This document shows, piece after piece, positions 1 to 9,565 of a DNA stretch of 64,000 nt. Both the position numbers and the translations under genes were made by a program. The notes under the pieces were generated by a model that was given only the letters and a program-made list of their open reading frames with translations, had not been told where the DNA came from and searched no databases. Source of the DNA: Streptomyces tuirus (GTDB lineage: Bacteria > Actinomycetota > Actinomycetes > Streptomycetales > Streptomycetaceae); assembly GCA_018195615.1 (NCBI GenBank), contig JAGTPG010000002.1, positions 3,724,501-3,788,500 on the forward strand, in the 5' to 3' direction. Within the stretch, counting starts at the first letter, position 1. Each line of letters begins with the position of its first letter.

Positions 1-1141
1 ACGCGTCCGTCCAGTAGTGGCGGCCCGTCCTGCCCGCTCTGACGCCCGTCGGGTCGACGGCCGACAGGACCTGGAGCATCGTCATGGCGAGCTGGTCGTA
101 CGTGTCGGTCGTCAGCTCGTGGGACGAGCGGGCGTCTATCGCCCGTTCGCGGTGCAGGAGCCAGAGGGTGAACGCGAGCGTCGAGACGTCCGTGTTCAGG
201 GGGTGCAGCGTCGCGTCGGGTTCGCTCCAGCTCAGCACCGCGCCCGTCGCCCCGTCGATGACCAGGCTGTTGTCCTCGACCAGGTGGCCGAGGCGTATCA
301 AGTGGGCGGCACGGGCCGGGAGTCGCATGATGCGGTCGGACTCGGCGTAGTACTCGGCCGGCGTCGCCAGTGGTACGTCCGTGTCCAGGGAGAAGACGTG
401 GGCGTCCTCCGGCAGGCCGACCTCGCGCAGGAAGCGGCGGGTCGGCTCGTGGGTGAGGGTCGCCGGGAAGTCGACGTCCTCGAAGCGGGCCACCTTGCCG
501 GGGCCGAACTCCTGGTCCAGCAGGCGGTGGGGAAGGTCCAGGGCAAGGCCTGACGCCCCGCCCCGGCCCGCCACCAGGGACAAGGGGCGGATCAGGGCCG
601 CCATCTTCCAGAACGGGGCCGGTTCGCCGTCCGTCCCGTCGCGGAAGACCGAGAGCAGGTGCTGGGAGGCGTCCGCGACCGCCTTCAGGCCGTAGCGGCC
701 GGCGTAGGAGGCGAACTGGCCGCGCAGGCCCGCCAGTTCGTCCGTCGCCTCGGCGAAGCGGACCAGCGTCCGCAGCGAGGGGGCCAGGGGGCGGCGGCCC
801 ATCAGGTCGGGGCGGCCGTGGAGGAAGTACGTCGTCGAGATCTCGCCCGTCGCGCCGTCCAGCAGGACCGACTCCGTCTCCAGGCCGCCGGGGCCCAGGA
901 GCCCGCCTATCACCAGCTGCTCGCGCAGCTCCGCGGACAGCCGGTCCGCCGAGACGTCGCCCGTCGAGTCCGCCACCCTGCGCAGGCCCTCCCGGCGCAG
1001 CCCGGCGAAACTCACCACGCCGCTGCCGGACGGCAGTCCGGGCCCGGTCAGCCAGTGCCGCGTCGACGCGTGCGTCACCCACGGGTCCAGCTCGGCCTCG
1101 GTCAGGGTGATCACCGCGGCACCGGCGTCGGTCGTACTCAT
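1..1141 (-). CDS. SUKH-4-like immunity protein, 3' end cut by window
   Basis: The reading frame opens with ATG at 1141 (MSTTDAGAAVITLTE) and stays open to the window edge, giving about 380 residues without a stop. The mix of an early W-hTGPGLPSGSGV segment, a central YFLHGRPDLMGRRPLAPSL stretch and repeated short beta-strand-like blocks ending in cargo such as ATGAVLSWSEPD is what I recognise from Streptomyces SUKH-4 family immunity proteins. Members of that superfamily neutralise polymorphic toxins in the cytoplasm. No toxin gene is visible next to it; the partner, if any, lies outside the window. The family call is from memory of the fold's sequence pattern, so moderate. Confidence 0.6.
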   Translation of the reverse strand, partial: MSTTDAGAAVITLTEAELDPWVTHASTRHWLTGPGLPSGSGVVSFAGLRREGLRRVADSTGDVSADRLSAELREQLVIGGLLGPGGLETESVLLDGATGEISTTYFLHGRPDLMGRRPLAPSLRTLVRFAEATDELAGLRGQFASYAGRYGLKAVADASQHLLSVFRDGTDGEPAPFWKMAALIRPLSLVAGRGGASGLALDLPHRLLDQEFGPGKVARFEDVDFPATLTHEPTRRFLREVGLPEDAHVFSLDTDVPLATPAEYYAESDRIMRLPARAAHLIRLGHLVEDNSLVIDGATGAVLSWSEPDATLHPLNTDVSTLAFTLWLLHRERAIDARSSHELTTDTYDQLAMTMLQVLSAVDPTGVRAGRTGRHYWTDA

Positions 1142-1308
1142 GGGCTCCCCCGCATGTGCTTGCTCACCGTCCCCTGGCGGAGCACGGCAGACCGCCCGGC
1201 GATGCCCGGCAGCCGTCCCCCACTGCCCAGAACAGTACGCCCGACCACTGACAACGCCCCGGAACAGCGACGCGCGCCCAGCGACGGCGCGTTCACCTCA
1301 CCAGACGC

Positions 1309-1848
1309 TCAGGCGACCCTCGCGCGTTCCCGCTCCGCCAGGATCTGCTCCACCGTCTGGCCCACCGTCAGCTCCGACGTGTCCAGCCACAGTCCGATGC
1401 GCGGGGTCCGCGTGCGCAGTGCCTCGTCCAGCGCCCCGACCGTCCAGGCTCCGCCGTAGCCCGTCTTGGCACGGGCCTCCTCCCGGGCGGTCACGGCCTC
1501 GGGACTCGGCGCGAGGACGATCACGTGCAGCGGGCGGGTGCGTACGAGGCCCGCGTACGTCCGCAAGTCCTCGCCCAGCACCACGTCCTGCACCACCGCC
1601 GTGAATCCGGCCTCGGCGTACGCGTCCGCCGTCGCCGCCGACAGCCGGTAGCGCAGGAGGAGCTGGGCCCGCGCCTCGCCGTCCGCGCCGGGGACGTACT
1701 CCTCCCGGCCCGAGACGATCATGCGGCGGAACGCGTCCCCGCGGACGTGGGCCGCCTTCGGCAGGGCCCTGGCCAGTGCCTGGGCGACCGTCGACTTGCC
1801 GGCCGCCATGACGCCGGTGACGAGAACGACCCCTCCCAGGAGGGACAT
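1309..1848 (-). CDS. P-loop kinase/ATPase, last gene of the hydroxylase operon
   Basis: A 179-residue protein starting MSLLGGVVLVTGVMAAGKST, with a clear Walker A motif (G-V-M-A-A-G-K-S-T, about residues 12-20). It looks like the small AAA_33/chloramphenicol-phosphotransferase-like kinases that phosphorylate a small molecule. Its ATG overlaps the TGA of the molybdopterin subunit gene (ATGA), so it is translationally coupled to that operon. The substrate cannot be told from sequence; a role in cofactor or substrate handling for the upstream hydroxylase is inference from position only. Confidence 0.75.
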   Translation of the reverse strand: MSLLGGVVLVTGVMAAGKSTVAQALARALPKAAHVRGDAFRRMIVSGREEYVPGADGEARAQLLLRYRLSAATADAYAEAGFTAVVQDVVLGEDLRTYAGLVRTRPLHVIVLAPSPEAVTAREEARAKTGYGGAWTVGALDEALRTRTPRIGLWLDTSELTVGQTVEQILAERERARVA

Positions 1849-4164
1849 CAGGGCCTGTCCGTGACCACCGCGGCCTGCGGGCGGATCGGCAGGCGGTTCA
1901 CGGGGCGGCCCGTGGCGGCCCGTACGGCGGACGCGATGGCCGCCGGGGACGTCACCACCGGCACCGCGCTGACCGCCTTCGCCCCGAAGGGGGCCACCAC
2001 GTCGCGTTCCTCGACCAGCCTGACGATGCGGATGTCGGGCGCGTCGAGGGCCGTCGGGAGGGCGTAGCCGGTCAGGTCGGGGTGGCGGATCAGACCGCGT
2101 GGCGTGCGGAGGTTCTCGGTGAGCGCGATGCCGACGCCCTGCGTCACGCCCGCCTCGATCCGGGCGGCGAGCTGGGTCGGGTTCAGGACCCGGCCCACGT
2201 CCTGGGCGACGGCCAGTTCCACGACCCGTACGGAGCCGATCTCGATGTCGACGTCGACCACCGCGCGGATCGCGCAGAAGGCCATGCCGACGAAGGCGTC
2301 GCCCTGTCCGGCCTCGTTCAGCGGCTCGGTCGGGTGCGGACGGCACTGGGCGGTGGCCCACAGTTCCTTGCCGTCCAGCGCCTCGGTGACCGTCGTCGAG
2401 AGGACTCCGTCGTACGAGGTGATCTTGCCGTCGGTGATCTGGAGGAGCTCCGTGGACATGCCGAACTTGTGGGCGAGCGGCTGGAGGAGCTGCGTACGGA
2501 CCATCTTGGCCGCGCGCTCCACCGCGCCGCCCGAGACCCAGGTGTGCCGGCCGCGGCAGCCCGGGCCGGCCGGGGGCTGGTCGGTGTCGACCGGCGCCAC
2601 GTGCACCTCGTCTATGCCGAGGGTCTCCTGCACGATCTGCCGGGCCAGGGTCGTGAAGCCCTGGCCGGTCTCGACGGCCGCGCACAGCACCGTCGCCACA
2701 CCGTCGTGGACCTTCACGGTCGCCGTGGAGACCTCGTCCGCGCCTTCGGCGCCGAGCATGTGCACCATGCCCAGGCCGTAGCCCACGCCCCGGCGCACCG
2801 CGCCCGGTTCACCCGCCCCCTCGGGACCGCCGGGCAGCAGCCAGTCCTCCTCGGGCGTGTCCTTGGGCAGCGGGGGAGCGGGAAGTCGCGTACCGCCTGG
2901 AGGAGTTCGGCGACGGGGGCCGGGCAGGTCACGGTCTGGCCGGTCGGGAGGACGTCGCCCGTCGCCATGGCGTTGATCAGCCGTACCTCGGCCGGATCGA
3001 TGCCGAGCTTCTTCGCGATCTTGTCCATCTGCGCCTCGTAGGCGGCACAGACCTGCATGGCGCCCTCGCCGCGTACGTGGCCGGACGGGGGGTTGTTGGT
3101 GCGGACGGCCCAGCCCTCGATGAAGGCGTTCGGGACGACGTACGGACCGCAGGCGAACCCGACGGCGGCGGCCAGGGCGTCGGCGGAGGTGTCGGCGTAG
3201 GCGCCCGCGTCGAGCAGGATCTGCGCCTCGACCTTGACGAGTCTGCCCTCGGCGTCGGCGTGGTGGCGGTAGCGCAGCAGGGTGGGGTGCCGGTGGGCGT
3301 GGCCGAGGAACGACTCCTCGCGGGTGGCCGCGAGTTTCACCGGGCAGCCCGTCCGCAGCGCCAGCAGGCCGAGCGGGAGCTGGAAGCCCTGGTCCTCACG
3401 GTCGGCCGTGGCGCCGGGGACGCCGGTGACGACGACCTTGACCCGCTCGGGTTCAAGGCCGAAGGCGGCGGCGGCCGTGTCGCGGTCGCCGTGCGGGTCG
3501 GTGGAGGCGAGGTACAGCTCCACGCCGCCGTCCGGGCGCGGTACGGCCAGGCCGGCCTCGGCGCCGATCGGCGCCGGGTCCGCGCGGCCGATGCGGTACA
3601 GGCCCTCGACGACGATCTCGCCGGCCGCCTCCGGGTCGCCGTGGTGCAGCGGGATGTGCCGGATCAGGTTGCCGTCGGGGTGCAGCGGCTCGGCCTCGAA
3701 GGCCTGCTCCGGGTCGGTCACCGGGTCGAGCACCTCGTACTCGACGATGACCGCGGCGGCGGCCATCCGTGCGGTGTCCGGGTGGTCGGCGGCGACGGCG
3801 GCGATGGGCTCGCCGTGGTGGCGTACGACCTCGGAGGCGAAGACCGGGCGGTCGGCCTTGCCGCGGCCGTGCAGCGGGCTGCCGGGGACGTCCTCGTGGG
3901 TGACGACGGCGCGTACGCCGGGCATCTCGCGCGCGTGGGAGGTGTCGATGGAGACGATGCGCGCGTGCGGGTGCGGTGAGCGCAGCACGGCCGCCCAGAG
4001 CAGGCCCTCGGCCCACAGGTCGGCGGCGTACGGGAAGGTTCCCTCGGTCTTCGCGCGGGCGTCGGCGGCCGGGAGGGAGGCGCCGAGGCCGTGCGGCAGC
4101 GGTTCGGGGCTTGGGCGGCCTCCGCGGCCTGTGCGGCCTGAGCGGTGGCTGCTTCGTTGCTCAC
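1848..4164 (-). CDS. Xanthine dehydrogenase-family molybdopterin subunit (two apparent frameshifts)
   Basis: Large catalytic subunit of a molybdenum hydroxylase, about 772 residues once two missing bases are restored (G runs at 4106-4109 and 2872-2876). The GTG start at 4164 overlaps the stop of the 2Fe-2S gene (GTGA). Visible blocks are the hammerhead domain (LRSPHPHARIVSIDTS, GVRAVVTHEDVPG), HVRGEGAMQ, ETGQGFTTLARQIVQETLG and a C-terminal ATGRPVNRLPIRP. Two active-site elements look unusual: where xanthine dehydrogenases have the K-A-V-G-E-P-P motif with the catalytic Glu, this protein reads K-A-V-S-A-V-P, and the usual GGxFGGK loop is replaced by GATADREDQGF. It may be a divergent hydroxylase or catalytically altered. 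Subunit assignment is firm; substrate is unknown. Confidence 0.85.
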
Positions 4165-6791
4165 GCGGGGCCTCCGTCCTGACCGTGGGACTGGTCGTGC
4201 GGGTCTGGGGAGTGCGCGTCCGGGGCGTGCGGTTCCGCTCCCGGGGGCAGGCCGAAGGCCGACGGGTTGACGCCGCCCGCCCCCGGGCCCGCCTGGTGCG
4301 GGATACGGGCCTCTTCGGCGTCGCCGTCGGCGGGCGCGGCGTGCGCCTCGCGCTCGGCGACGACCTCCTGCACGGCGTCCACCACGCCCCGGTAGCCGGA
4401 GCAGCGGCACAGGTTGCCGCAGAGCGCCTGGCGGGTCTCCAGCTCGGTGGGCGCCGGGTTGCCCTCCAGGAGGTCGTGCACGGTCATCGCCATGCCCGGT
4501 ACGCAGAAGCCGCACTGCACGGCGCCGCAGCGCGCCAGCGCCCGCTGCACGTCCGACGGCTGCCCGTCCTCGGCCAGGCCCTCGACGGTACGGACCTCGC
4601 TGCCGGCCGCGGTCACCGCCGGGACCAGGCAGGACGCGACGAGCCGCCCGTCGACCTGGACGTTGCACGCCCCGCACTCGCCCTGCGAGCAGCCGTCCTT
4701 GGCCCCCGCGAGCCCGAGCCGCTCGCGCAGCACGTACAGCAGGGACTCGCCGATCCACGCGTCGGTGACGGGGCGCTCGGCGCCGTTGACACGCAGGACG
4801 TAGGAGGCGAGGGGGTGCTCCTCCTGCGGCATCGTGGGAGGCGTGTCGTGGGACGCCTCGTCGGGTTGGGCGGCCGGGGCGTCGGAGGCCGGGTCGTTCG
4901 GGGGCTCGGCGTCGGCGGGCTCCGCCGCGGCGTCCGTGTCCGCCAGGGCCGGGAGGGGCCCGGCGGGCGGCTCGGCGGGGCCGCCGGCGCCCGCTGCGGC
5001 CTCCGGGGCGTCCTCCGCGGGCCCACCGGCCTCACCGGGCCCGGGGGCGCTCTGTGAGGCTTCCTGAGCGGGCCCCGGCGGGGCGGCGGCTTCCGCGTGT
5101 GCCTCGGGTGCGGGGGCGCCGGGGATCTCGCCCGGGGTTTCTGGGTACGGCTGGGGCCCCGCGGCGGGTTCGGGCTGCCCGGCCCCGGGGTGCTCGCGTC
5201 CGTGCGCGGCGGCAGCGGGGTGCTCGACCGGGCCACCGGCGGGGCCGGACGGCTCGGTCGAGTGACCGGGAACGCCCGACGGCTCCGGACCGTGAGCGGC
5301 TACGCCCGACGGCTCCTGTCCATGGCCGGGGAAGCGGGAGGGGTCGGACCCGTGGTCGGCGTAGGTGGAGGGCTCCGGCCCGTGGTCGGCGAAGGGGGGC
5401 TGTTCCGGCCCGTGGCCGGTGAAGCGGGAAGGCTCCGAGCCGTGGTCGGGGAAGCCGGAGGACTCCGGCCCGTGGCCGGGGAAGTCCGACCGCTCCGGCG
5501 CGGGTCCGGTCGCCATCGGCTCAGCCGCGTGACCGGCCGCCCCGTGTTCCCCCGGCACATGGCCGGCTTCGCCGGACGGCTGACGTGCGTGCTCGGCGCC
5601 GGGCGACTCCGGCCCACGACCGGCGAACCCGGACGACTCAGGCGCGTGGCCGGCATCCTCGTACGGCCCGGCCTCCTCGTACGGCTGACGTGTGTGCTCG
5701 GCACCCGGCGACTCCGGCCCACGACCGGCGAACCCGGACGACTCAGGCGCGTGGCCGGCATCCTCGTACGGCCCGGCCTCCTCGTACGGCTGACGTGTGT
5801 GCTCGGCACCCGGCGACTCCGGCCCATGACCGGCGAACCCGGACGACTCGGGCGCCTGGCCGGCATCCTCGTACGGCCCGGCCTCCTCGTACCGCTGCGG
5901 CCCGGGACGGCCGCTCTCGGGCGTTCCCGGGGCCTGACCGGCCGTCGGATCCGGCTCCCGCGGGAGGGGTGGCTGCTCCGGGGCGGGTGCGCTGCGCGTG
6001 ACCTGGTCCGGTGCGTAGCCGGAGGCCGGTCCGGCGGCGTCCTGACGCCCGTGATCACGGCCGTGCTCGTGCGGGTAGCCCGGCCCGGCCTGCTCCTGGG
6101 CCGCCGGGTCCTGCTGCCCCCACGGCCGGCCCGCCGCCTGCGTCGCCCAGGGCGCGGGCGCGCCGCCCGGCAGCGTCGGCGGCGGGGTGCCGCCCCACTG
6201 CTCGACCAGCGAGGAGGTGGTGTACTCGCCCGACTCGTCCGGAAGGTCACCCCCGGCGACGGGGATGGACCACTGCCCGGTCACGTCATGGCCGGGCGCG
6301 GTCTCCGCCGTCGCGGCCTCTTCGAAGTTCCACTGCCCGGTGGCTCCCGGGTGGTAAGTGAACCGGTCGTCCCCGCCGTGCTGCCCCGCCCCCGCGCCGG
6401 AACCGTACGGCGTCCCGGAGCCGTACGGCGCGTCGTACGCCCGCTCCCCGGTGTCATGCCCCTGCTGCTGGTGCCCGCCGTGCTCGTGTCCCTGCTGGTG
6501 CGCCGCGTGCGGATCGTGCCACTGGGCGCCGTCGACGGGCGCTCCGGGCACCGGCCAGCCCGTGGCCGCCGGGTCGGTTCCGGCGGTCGTGGCGGGGTCG
6601 ACCGTTATCTGCGGCGGTACGTAGCCGTGGCCGGGCGCGGCGAGGGGACTGTCGGCGGCCAGCAGGGCGTCGACGCCCCCCTCGGGGAGTTCGACGAAGG
6701 CGGTGGCGCCGTCGTCGTACTCGCCCTGGGGCAGCGGGTCCCACCGGCCTCCACCCCGGGGCGTGCCCTCTCCGTGCTGGTCGTCGGTCAC
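4161..6791 (-). CDS. 2Fe-2S subunit of molybdenum hydroxylase with giant repeat-rich N-terminus
   Basis: The C-terminal part (about residues 665-835) is a complete two-cluster [2Fe-2S] subunit: plant-type cluster ligands in CSQGECGACNVQVDGRLVASC and the second cluster in CGFC...CGNLCRCSGY. This subunit passes electrons between the molybdenum and FAD subunits encoded on either side. Family members are usually 150-200 residues; here about 660 residues precede the domain, rich in Pro, Gly, Glu, His and Ser, with three perfect-length 35-residue repeats and shorter HGPEPSG-type repeats. The N-terminus (MTDDQHGEGTPRGG, FVELPEGGVDALLA) looks conserved rather than random. GTG start at 6791 overlaps the FAD gene stop. 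The frame is intact over 2.6 kb. Confidence 0.88.
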   Translation of the reverse strand: MTDDQHGEGTPRGGGRWDPLPQGEYDDGATAFVELPEGGVDALLAADSPLAAPGHGYVPPQITVDPATTAGTDPAATGWPVPGAPVDGAQWHDPHAAHQQGHEHGGHQQQGHDTGERAYDAPYGSGTPYGSGAGAGQHGGDDRFTYHPGATGQWNFEEAATAETAPGHDVTGQWSIPVAGGDLPDESGEYTTSSLVEQWGGTPPPTLPGGAPAPWATQAAGRPWGQQDPAAQEQAGPGYPHEHGRDHGRQDAAGPASGYAPDQVTRSAPAPEQPPLPREPDPTAGQAPGTPESGRPGPQRYEEAGPYEDAGQAPESSGFAGHGPESPGAEHTRQPYEEAGPYEDAGHAPESSGFAGRGPESPGAEHTRQPYEEAGPYEDAGHAPESSGFAGRGPESPGAEHARQPSGEAGHVPGEHGAAGHAAEPMATGPAPERSDFPGHGPESSGFPDHGSEPSRFTGHGPEQPPFADHGPEPSTYADHGSDPSRFPGHGQEPSGVAAHGPEPSGVPGHSTEPSGPAGGPVEHPAAAAHGREHPGAGQPEPAAGPQPYPETPGEIPGAPAPEAHAEAAAPPGPAQEASQSAPGPGEAGGPAEDAPEAAAGAGGPAEPPAGPLPALADTDAAAEPADAEPPNDPASDAPAAQPDEASHDTPPTMPQEEHPLASYVLRVNGAERPVTDAWIGESLLYVLRERLGLAGAKDGCSQGECGACNVQVDGRLVASCLVPAVTAAGSEVRTVEGLAEDGQPSDVQRALARCGAVQCGFCVPGMAMTVHDLLEGNPAPTELETRQALCGNLCRCSGYRGVVDAVQEVVAEREAHAAPADGDAEEARIPHQAGPGAGGVNPSAFGLPPGAEPHAPDAHSPDPHDQSHGQDGGPA
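5602..5900. repeat. 105-bp tandem repeat, three copies, inside the Fe-S gene
   Basis: The motif beginning ggcgactccggccca starts at 5602, 5707 and 5812, an exact 105-bp period (35 codons), the third copy decaying near 5900. It encodes repeats of the type GPYEDAGHAPESSGFAGRG on the minus strand. Copies differ by a few substitutions. Being a multiple of three keeps the frame open. Confidence 0.95.
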
Positions 6792-7679
6792 GACAGCGCC
6801 CTCCCCAGTGCTCGTCGGGCCAGCGCGGCGACGGTGCGCCGCAGGTGCAGTACGGCGGGCGGAAGCTGCGGTACCGAGCCGTCCTCGGCCGGGCCGCGTC
6901 GGGGATGCAGGCCGCGGCGACGTACTCCCCGAAGGCGTTCAGGGCCTCCGGGACGAGCGCGCGGTTATTGTCCCAGTCGATGAGGCCGGCCACCCACTGC
7001 TCGGCCTCCAGGGGCCGCAGCGCCATCGGCGCTATGGCGCCCACCGCGCAGCGCACGCCCCGGCGCGCGGGTCCAGGACCAGGGCCACGGACGCCACCGC
7101 GCGCCCCGGGCCGGTCCGGCCGGTCGCTTTCAGGAACACCTGCGGGGCGTGCAGCAGCGGCACGCGCACGTAGCCGATGAGTTCACCGGCGCGCAGCATG
7201 TCCATCCCGGCCAGCAGGTGCGACACCGGGATCTCCCGGCGGGCTCCGCCCGGGCCCGCGATGATCAGTGTCGCCTCCAGGGCGGCCAGCACCGGCAGCG
7301 CGTCCCCGGTGGGGGCGGCCGAGGCGATGTTGCCGCCCAGGGTGCCCGCGTTGCGGATGTGCGGCGGGCCCGCGGCGCGCGCGGCGGCGGCGAGCGCCGG
7401 GATCAGGGCCGCGAAGTCGGGGCGGCCCATGCGCGCGTGCGTGAGGCCCGCGCCGAGCAGCGCGTGACCGTCCTGGTACTGCCAGCCGCGGATCTCGCTG
7501 ATCCGGCCGAGTCCCACCAGGGCGGCGGGCCTGAGCAGCCCGGAGTTGACGGCGGCCATCAGGTCGGTGCCGCCCGCTACGGGCACGGCGGCGGGCACGG
7601 CGGTGAGTGCCGCGACGGCCTCGTCCAGCGTCGTGGGCAGCGTGACGGCCTGCGCCGCCTGCGGTGCGTGCGTGGTCAA
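6788..7679 (-). CDS. FAD-binding subunit of molybdenum hydroxylase (two apparent frameshifts)
   Basis: First gene of the operon, about 297 residues after restoring two bases (7069-7071 and about 6887-6893). Typical FAD_binding_5 features are present: VPVAGGTDLMAAVNSG, IRNAGTLGGNIASAAPTGD and the C-terminal CO-dehydrogenase flavoprotein-like domain (RCAVGAIAP..., ending in ALGRALS). It would pass electrons from the Fe-S subunit to NAD or oxygen. I place the start at TTG 7679 (LTTHAPQAAQAV) because an AAGGGG Shine-Dalgarno sits about 10 bases upstream and the protein aligns from there; the longer open frame upstream has no family-like sequence. The stop overlaps the Fe-S gene's GTG. Confidence 0.85.
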
Positions 7680-7938
7680 ACCGGCTGCCCCTTCCCGCTG
7701 CCCCACCTGGTCCCACCTGTGCTGCCGTACGGTACGTGCTGACAGGGCGGACGTGGCAACTCTGGCACATCTTGGCGAGAGCCGAAGACACGGGTCCGCT
7801 AGGAGGCATTCGCCCACCTCATCGCAGAGATGGTCCGTTTTCGTACGGGTTCACCAGTGCATGCCGATTGGCACTTTCGGTGACCCTTGTGCGCATTTTC
7901 CGTGGCCTGTTCGAGCTGTTCGGTAGCGGCAGCGGGTC

Positions 7939-9564
7939 CTACCGGTGGGGTGGCGGGCCGTCGATCGGGCGGCCCAGCACCCCGGGGCGCCGCTGCCAGG
8001 GCAGGGGCCCGGAGGGTGGCCGGTAGGCGACGCCGAGGGCGTCGAGCCGCCGGTAGTGGGCCGCCATACGGCGCTCGAAGCCGGTGAAGTCCCGTTCCGC
8101 CGGGGCGGGCAGGGCACTCCAGGCGACCTCGGCGAAGGCCGCGAGCCGGGGGAACGTCTGGTAGTCCACGCGCGCCTGGTCCTCCATCACCTCGGTCCAC
8201 ACGTTGGCCTGGGTGCCCAGCACGTGCCGGGCCTCCTCGGGCGTCAACTCCGGGGGAACGGGCTCGAACCGGTAGACGTCCTCCAGGGTGCGCACCCACC
8301 CGATCGGTACCGGCTCGTCGGGGCCCGGGTCCTGACGGTGGTCCAGATACACCTGCTGTTCGGGGCACATGACGACCTCGTGGCCGGCCCGGGCGGCGGC
8401 GACGCCTCCGGCGTAACCGCGCCAGGACGACACGGCCGCGCCCTTCGCCAGCCCGCCCTCCAGGATCTCGTCCCAGCCGATCAGCCGGCGCCCGCGCGCG
8501 GAGAGCCAGTTGCCGAAGTGCCCGATGAACCAGGACTGGAGCTCGTCCTCGCCGGCGATTCCCAGTTCCCTGATGCGTGCCTGGGCGGTATCCGACTGCC
8601 GCCACTGGTCCTTGGGACATTCGTCGCCGCCGATGTGGACGAACTCCGACGGGAACAGCTCGAGCACTTCCTCGAAGACGCCCTCGTAGAAGCGCAGGGT
8701 GTTGTCAGTGGGGGCGAGTACGTTCGGGTTGATTCCCCAGGTGTCCCAGACGGAGAGGGTGCTCGTGTCGATGACGTCGGTGTTGCCGAGTTCCGGGTAC
8801 GCGGCGATGGCGGCCTGCGAGTGGCCGGGTACGTCGATTTCCGGGACGACGGTGATATGCCGCTCGGCGGCGTAGGCGACGATCTCCCGGATGTCGTCCT
8901 GGCTGTAGTGGCCGCCGTGCGGCTTCTCCTCCCACAGCGGCGAGGCCCGATAGCCGGTTTTGGTCCGCGCGCGCCAGGAGCCGATCTCCGTCAGCCGGGG
9001 ATGCCGCTTGATCTCGATGCGCCAGCCCTGGTCGTCCGTCAGATGGAAGTGGAAGACGTTGAGTTTGTGCGCCGCCATCAGATCGAGGTAACGCAGGACG
9101 CCTTCCTTGGGCATGAAGTGCCGGGCGACGTCGAGCATGAGGCCGCGCCAGCTGAATCGGGGCGCGTCCTCGATCGTGACGTGCGGCACGGTCCAGGCGC
9201 GGTCGCGGCTGAGCGGTGCCTTGCGGTACGCCTCGGGGCCGAGAAGCTGCCGAAGGGTCTGGGCGCCCCAGAAGACACCGGCCCCGCTGCCGCCCTCGAT
9301 GAGGACACCGTTCCGGTCGCTGACGAGGCGGTACTCCTCGGGGCCCAGCTCGGGGTCGAGCTGGAGCGCGATGCCGTCGCCGCCGGAGTCGTCGAGTTCC
9401 CGCGCTTCGAGGAGCGACAGGCCGGTGGCCTGCCCGAGGACGGTGCGCAGCCAGTGGCCGACGCCCTGCGTCCCGGTGTCGGCGTAGAGCTGGGAGTGCG
9501 CCGTCAGCCGTACCGCGCCGGAACCGGAGACGACACTGCGGGGAGCCGGAATCAGTTCAGTCAC
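7939..9564 (-). CDS. Beta-N-acetylhexosaminidase, GH20
   Basis: A 541-residue glycoside hydrolase family 20 enzyme that removes terminal GlcNAc from chito-oligosaccharides. The catalytic Asp-Glu pair is in FVHIGGDECPK, and family motifs FSWRGLMLDVARHF, FHFHLTDDQGWRIEIK, PEIDVPGHS and WGINPNVLAPT are intact. There is no signal peptide, so it should act on imported oligosaccharides in the cytoplasm. The GTG start at 9564 lies one base from the stop of the preceding permease gene, so it belongs to the ABC importer operon. That operon begins with a DasR-like site, which fits a chitin-derived substrate. Confidence 0.93.
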   Translation of the reverse strand: MTELIPAPRSVVSGSGAVRLTAHSQLYADTGTQGVGHWLRTVLGQATGLSLLEARELDDSGGDGIALQLDPELGPEEYRLVSDRNGVLIEGGSGAGVFWGAQTLRQLLGPEAYRKAPLSRDRAWTVPHVTIEDAPRFSWRGLMLDVARHFMPKEGVLRYLDLMAAHKLNVFHFHLTDDQGWRIEIKRHPRLTEIGSWRARTKTGYRASPLWEEKPHGGHYSQDDIREIVAYAAERHITVVPEIDVPGHSQAAIAAYPELGNTDVIDTSTLSVWDTWGINPNVLAPTDNTLRFYEGVFEEVLELFPSEFVHIGGDECPKDQWRQSDTAQARIRELGIAGEDELQSWFIGHFGNWLSARGRRLIGWDEILEGGLAKGAAVSSWRGYAGGVAAARAGHEVVMCPEQQVYLDHRQDPGPDEPVPIGWVRTLEDVYRFEPVPPELTPEEARHVLGTQANVWTEVMEDQARVDYQTFPRLAAFAEVAWSALPAPAERDFTGFERRMAAHYRRLDALGVAYRPPSGPLPWQRRPGVLGRPIDGPPPHR

Positions 9565-9565
9565 G

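Noticed and set aside
5097-6983. Long plus-strand open frame opposite the Fe-S gene
   Set aside because: Mirror of the low-complexity coding region; no ribosome site and no recognisable protein.
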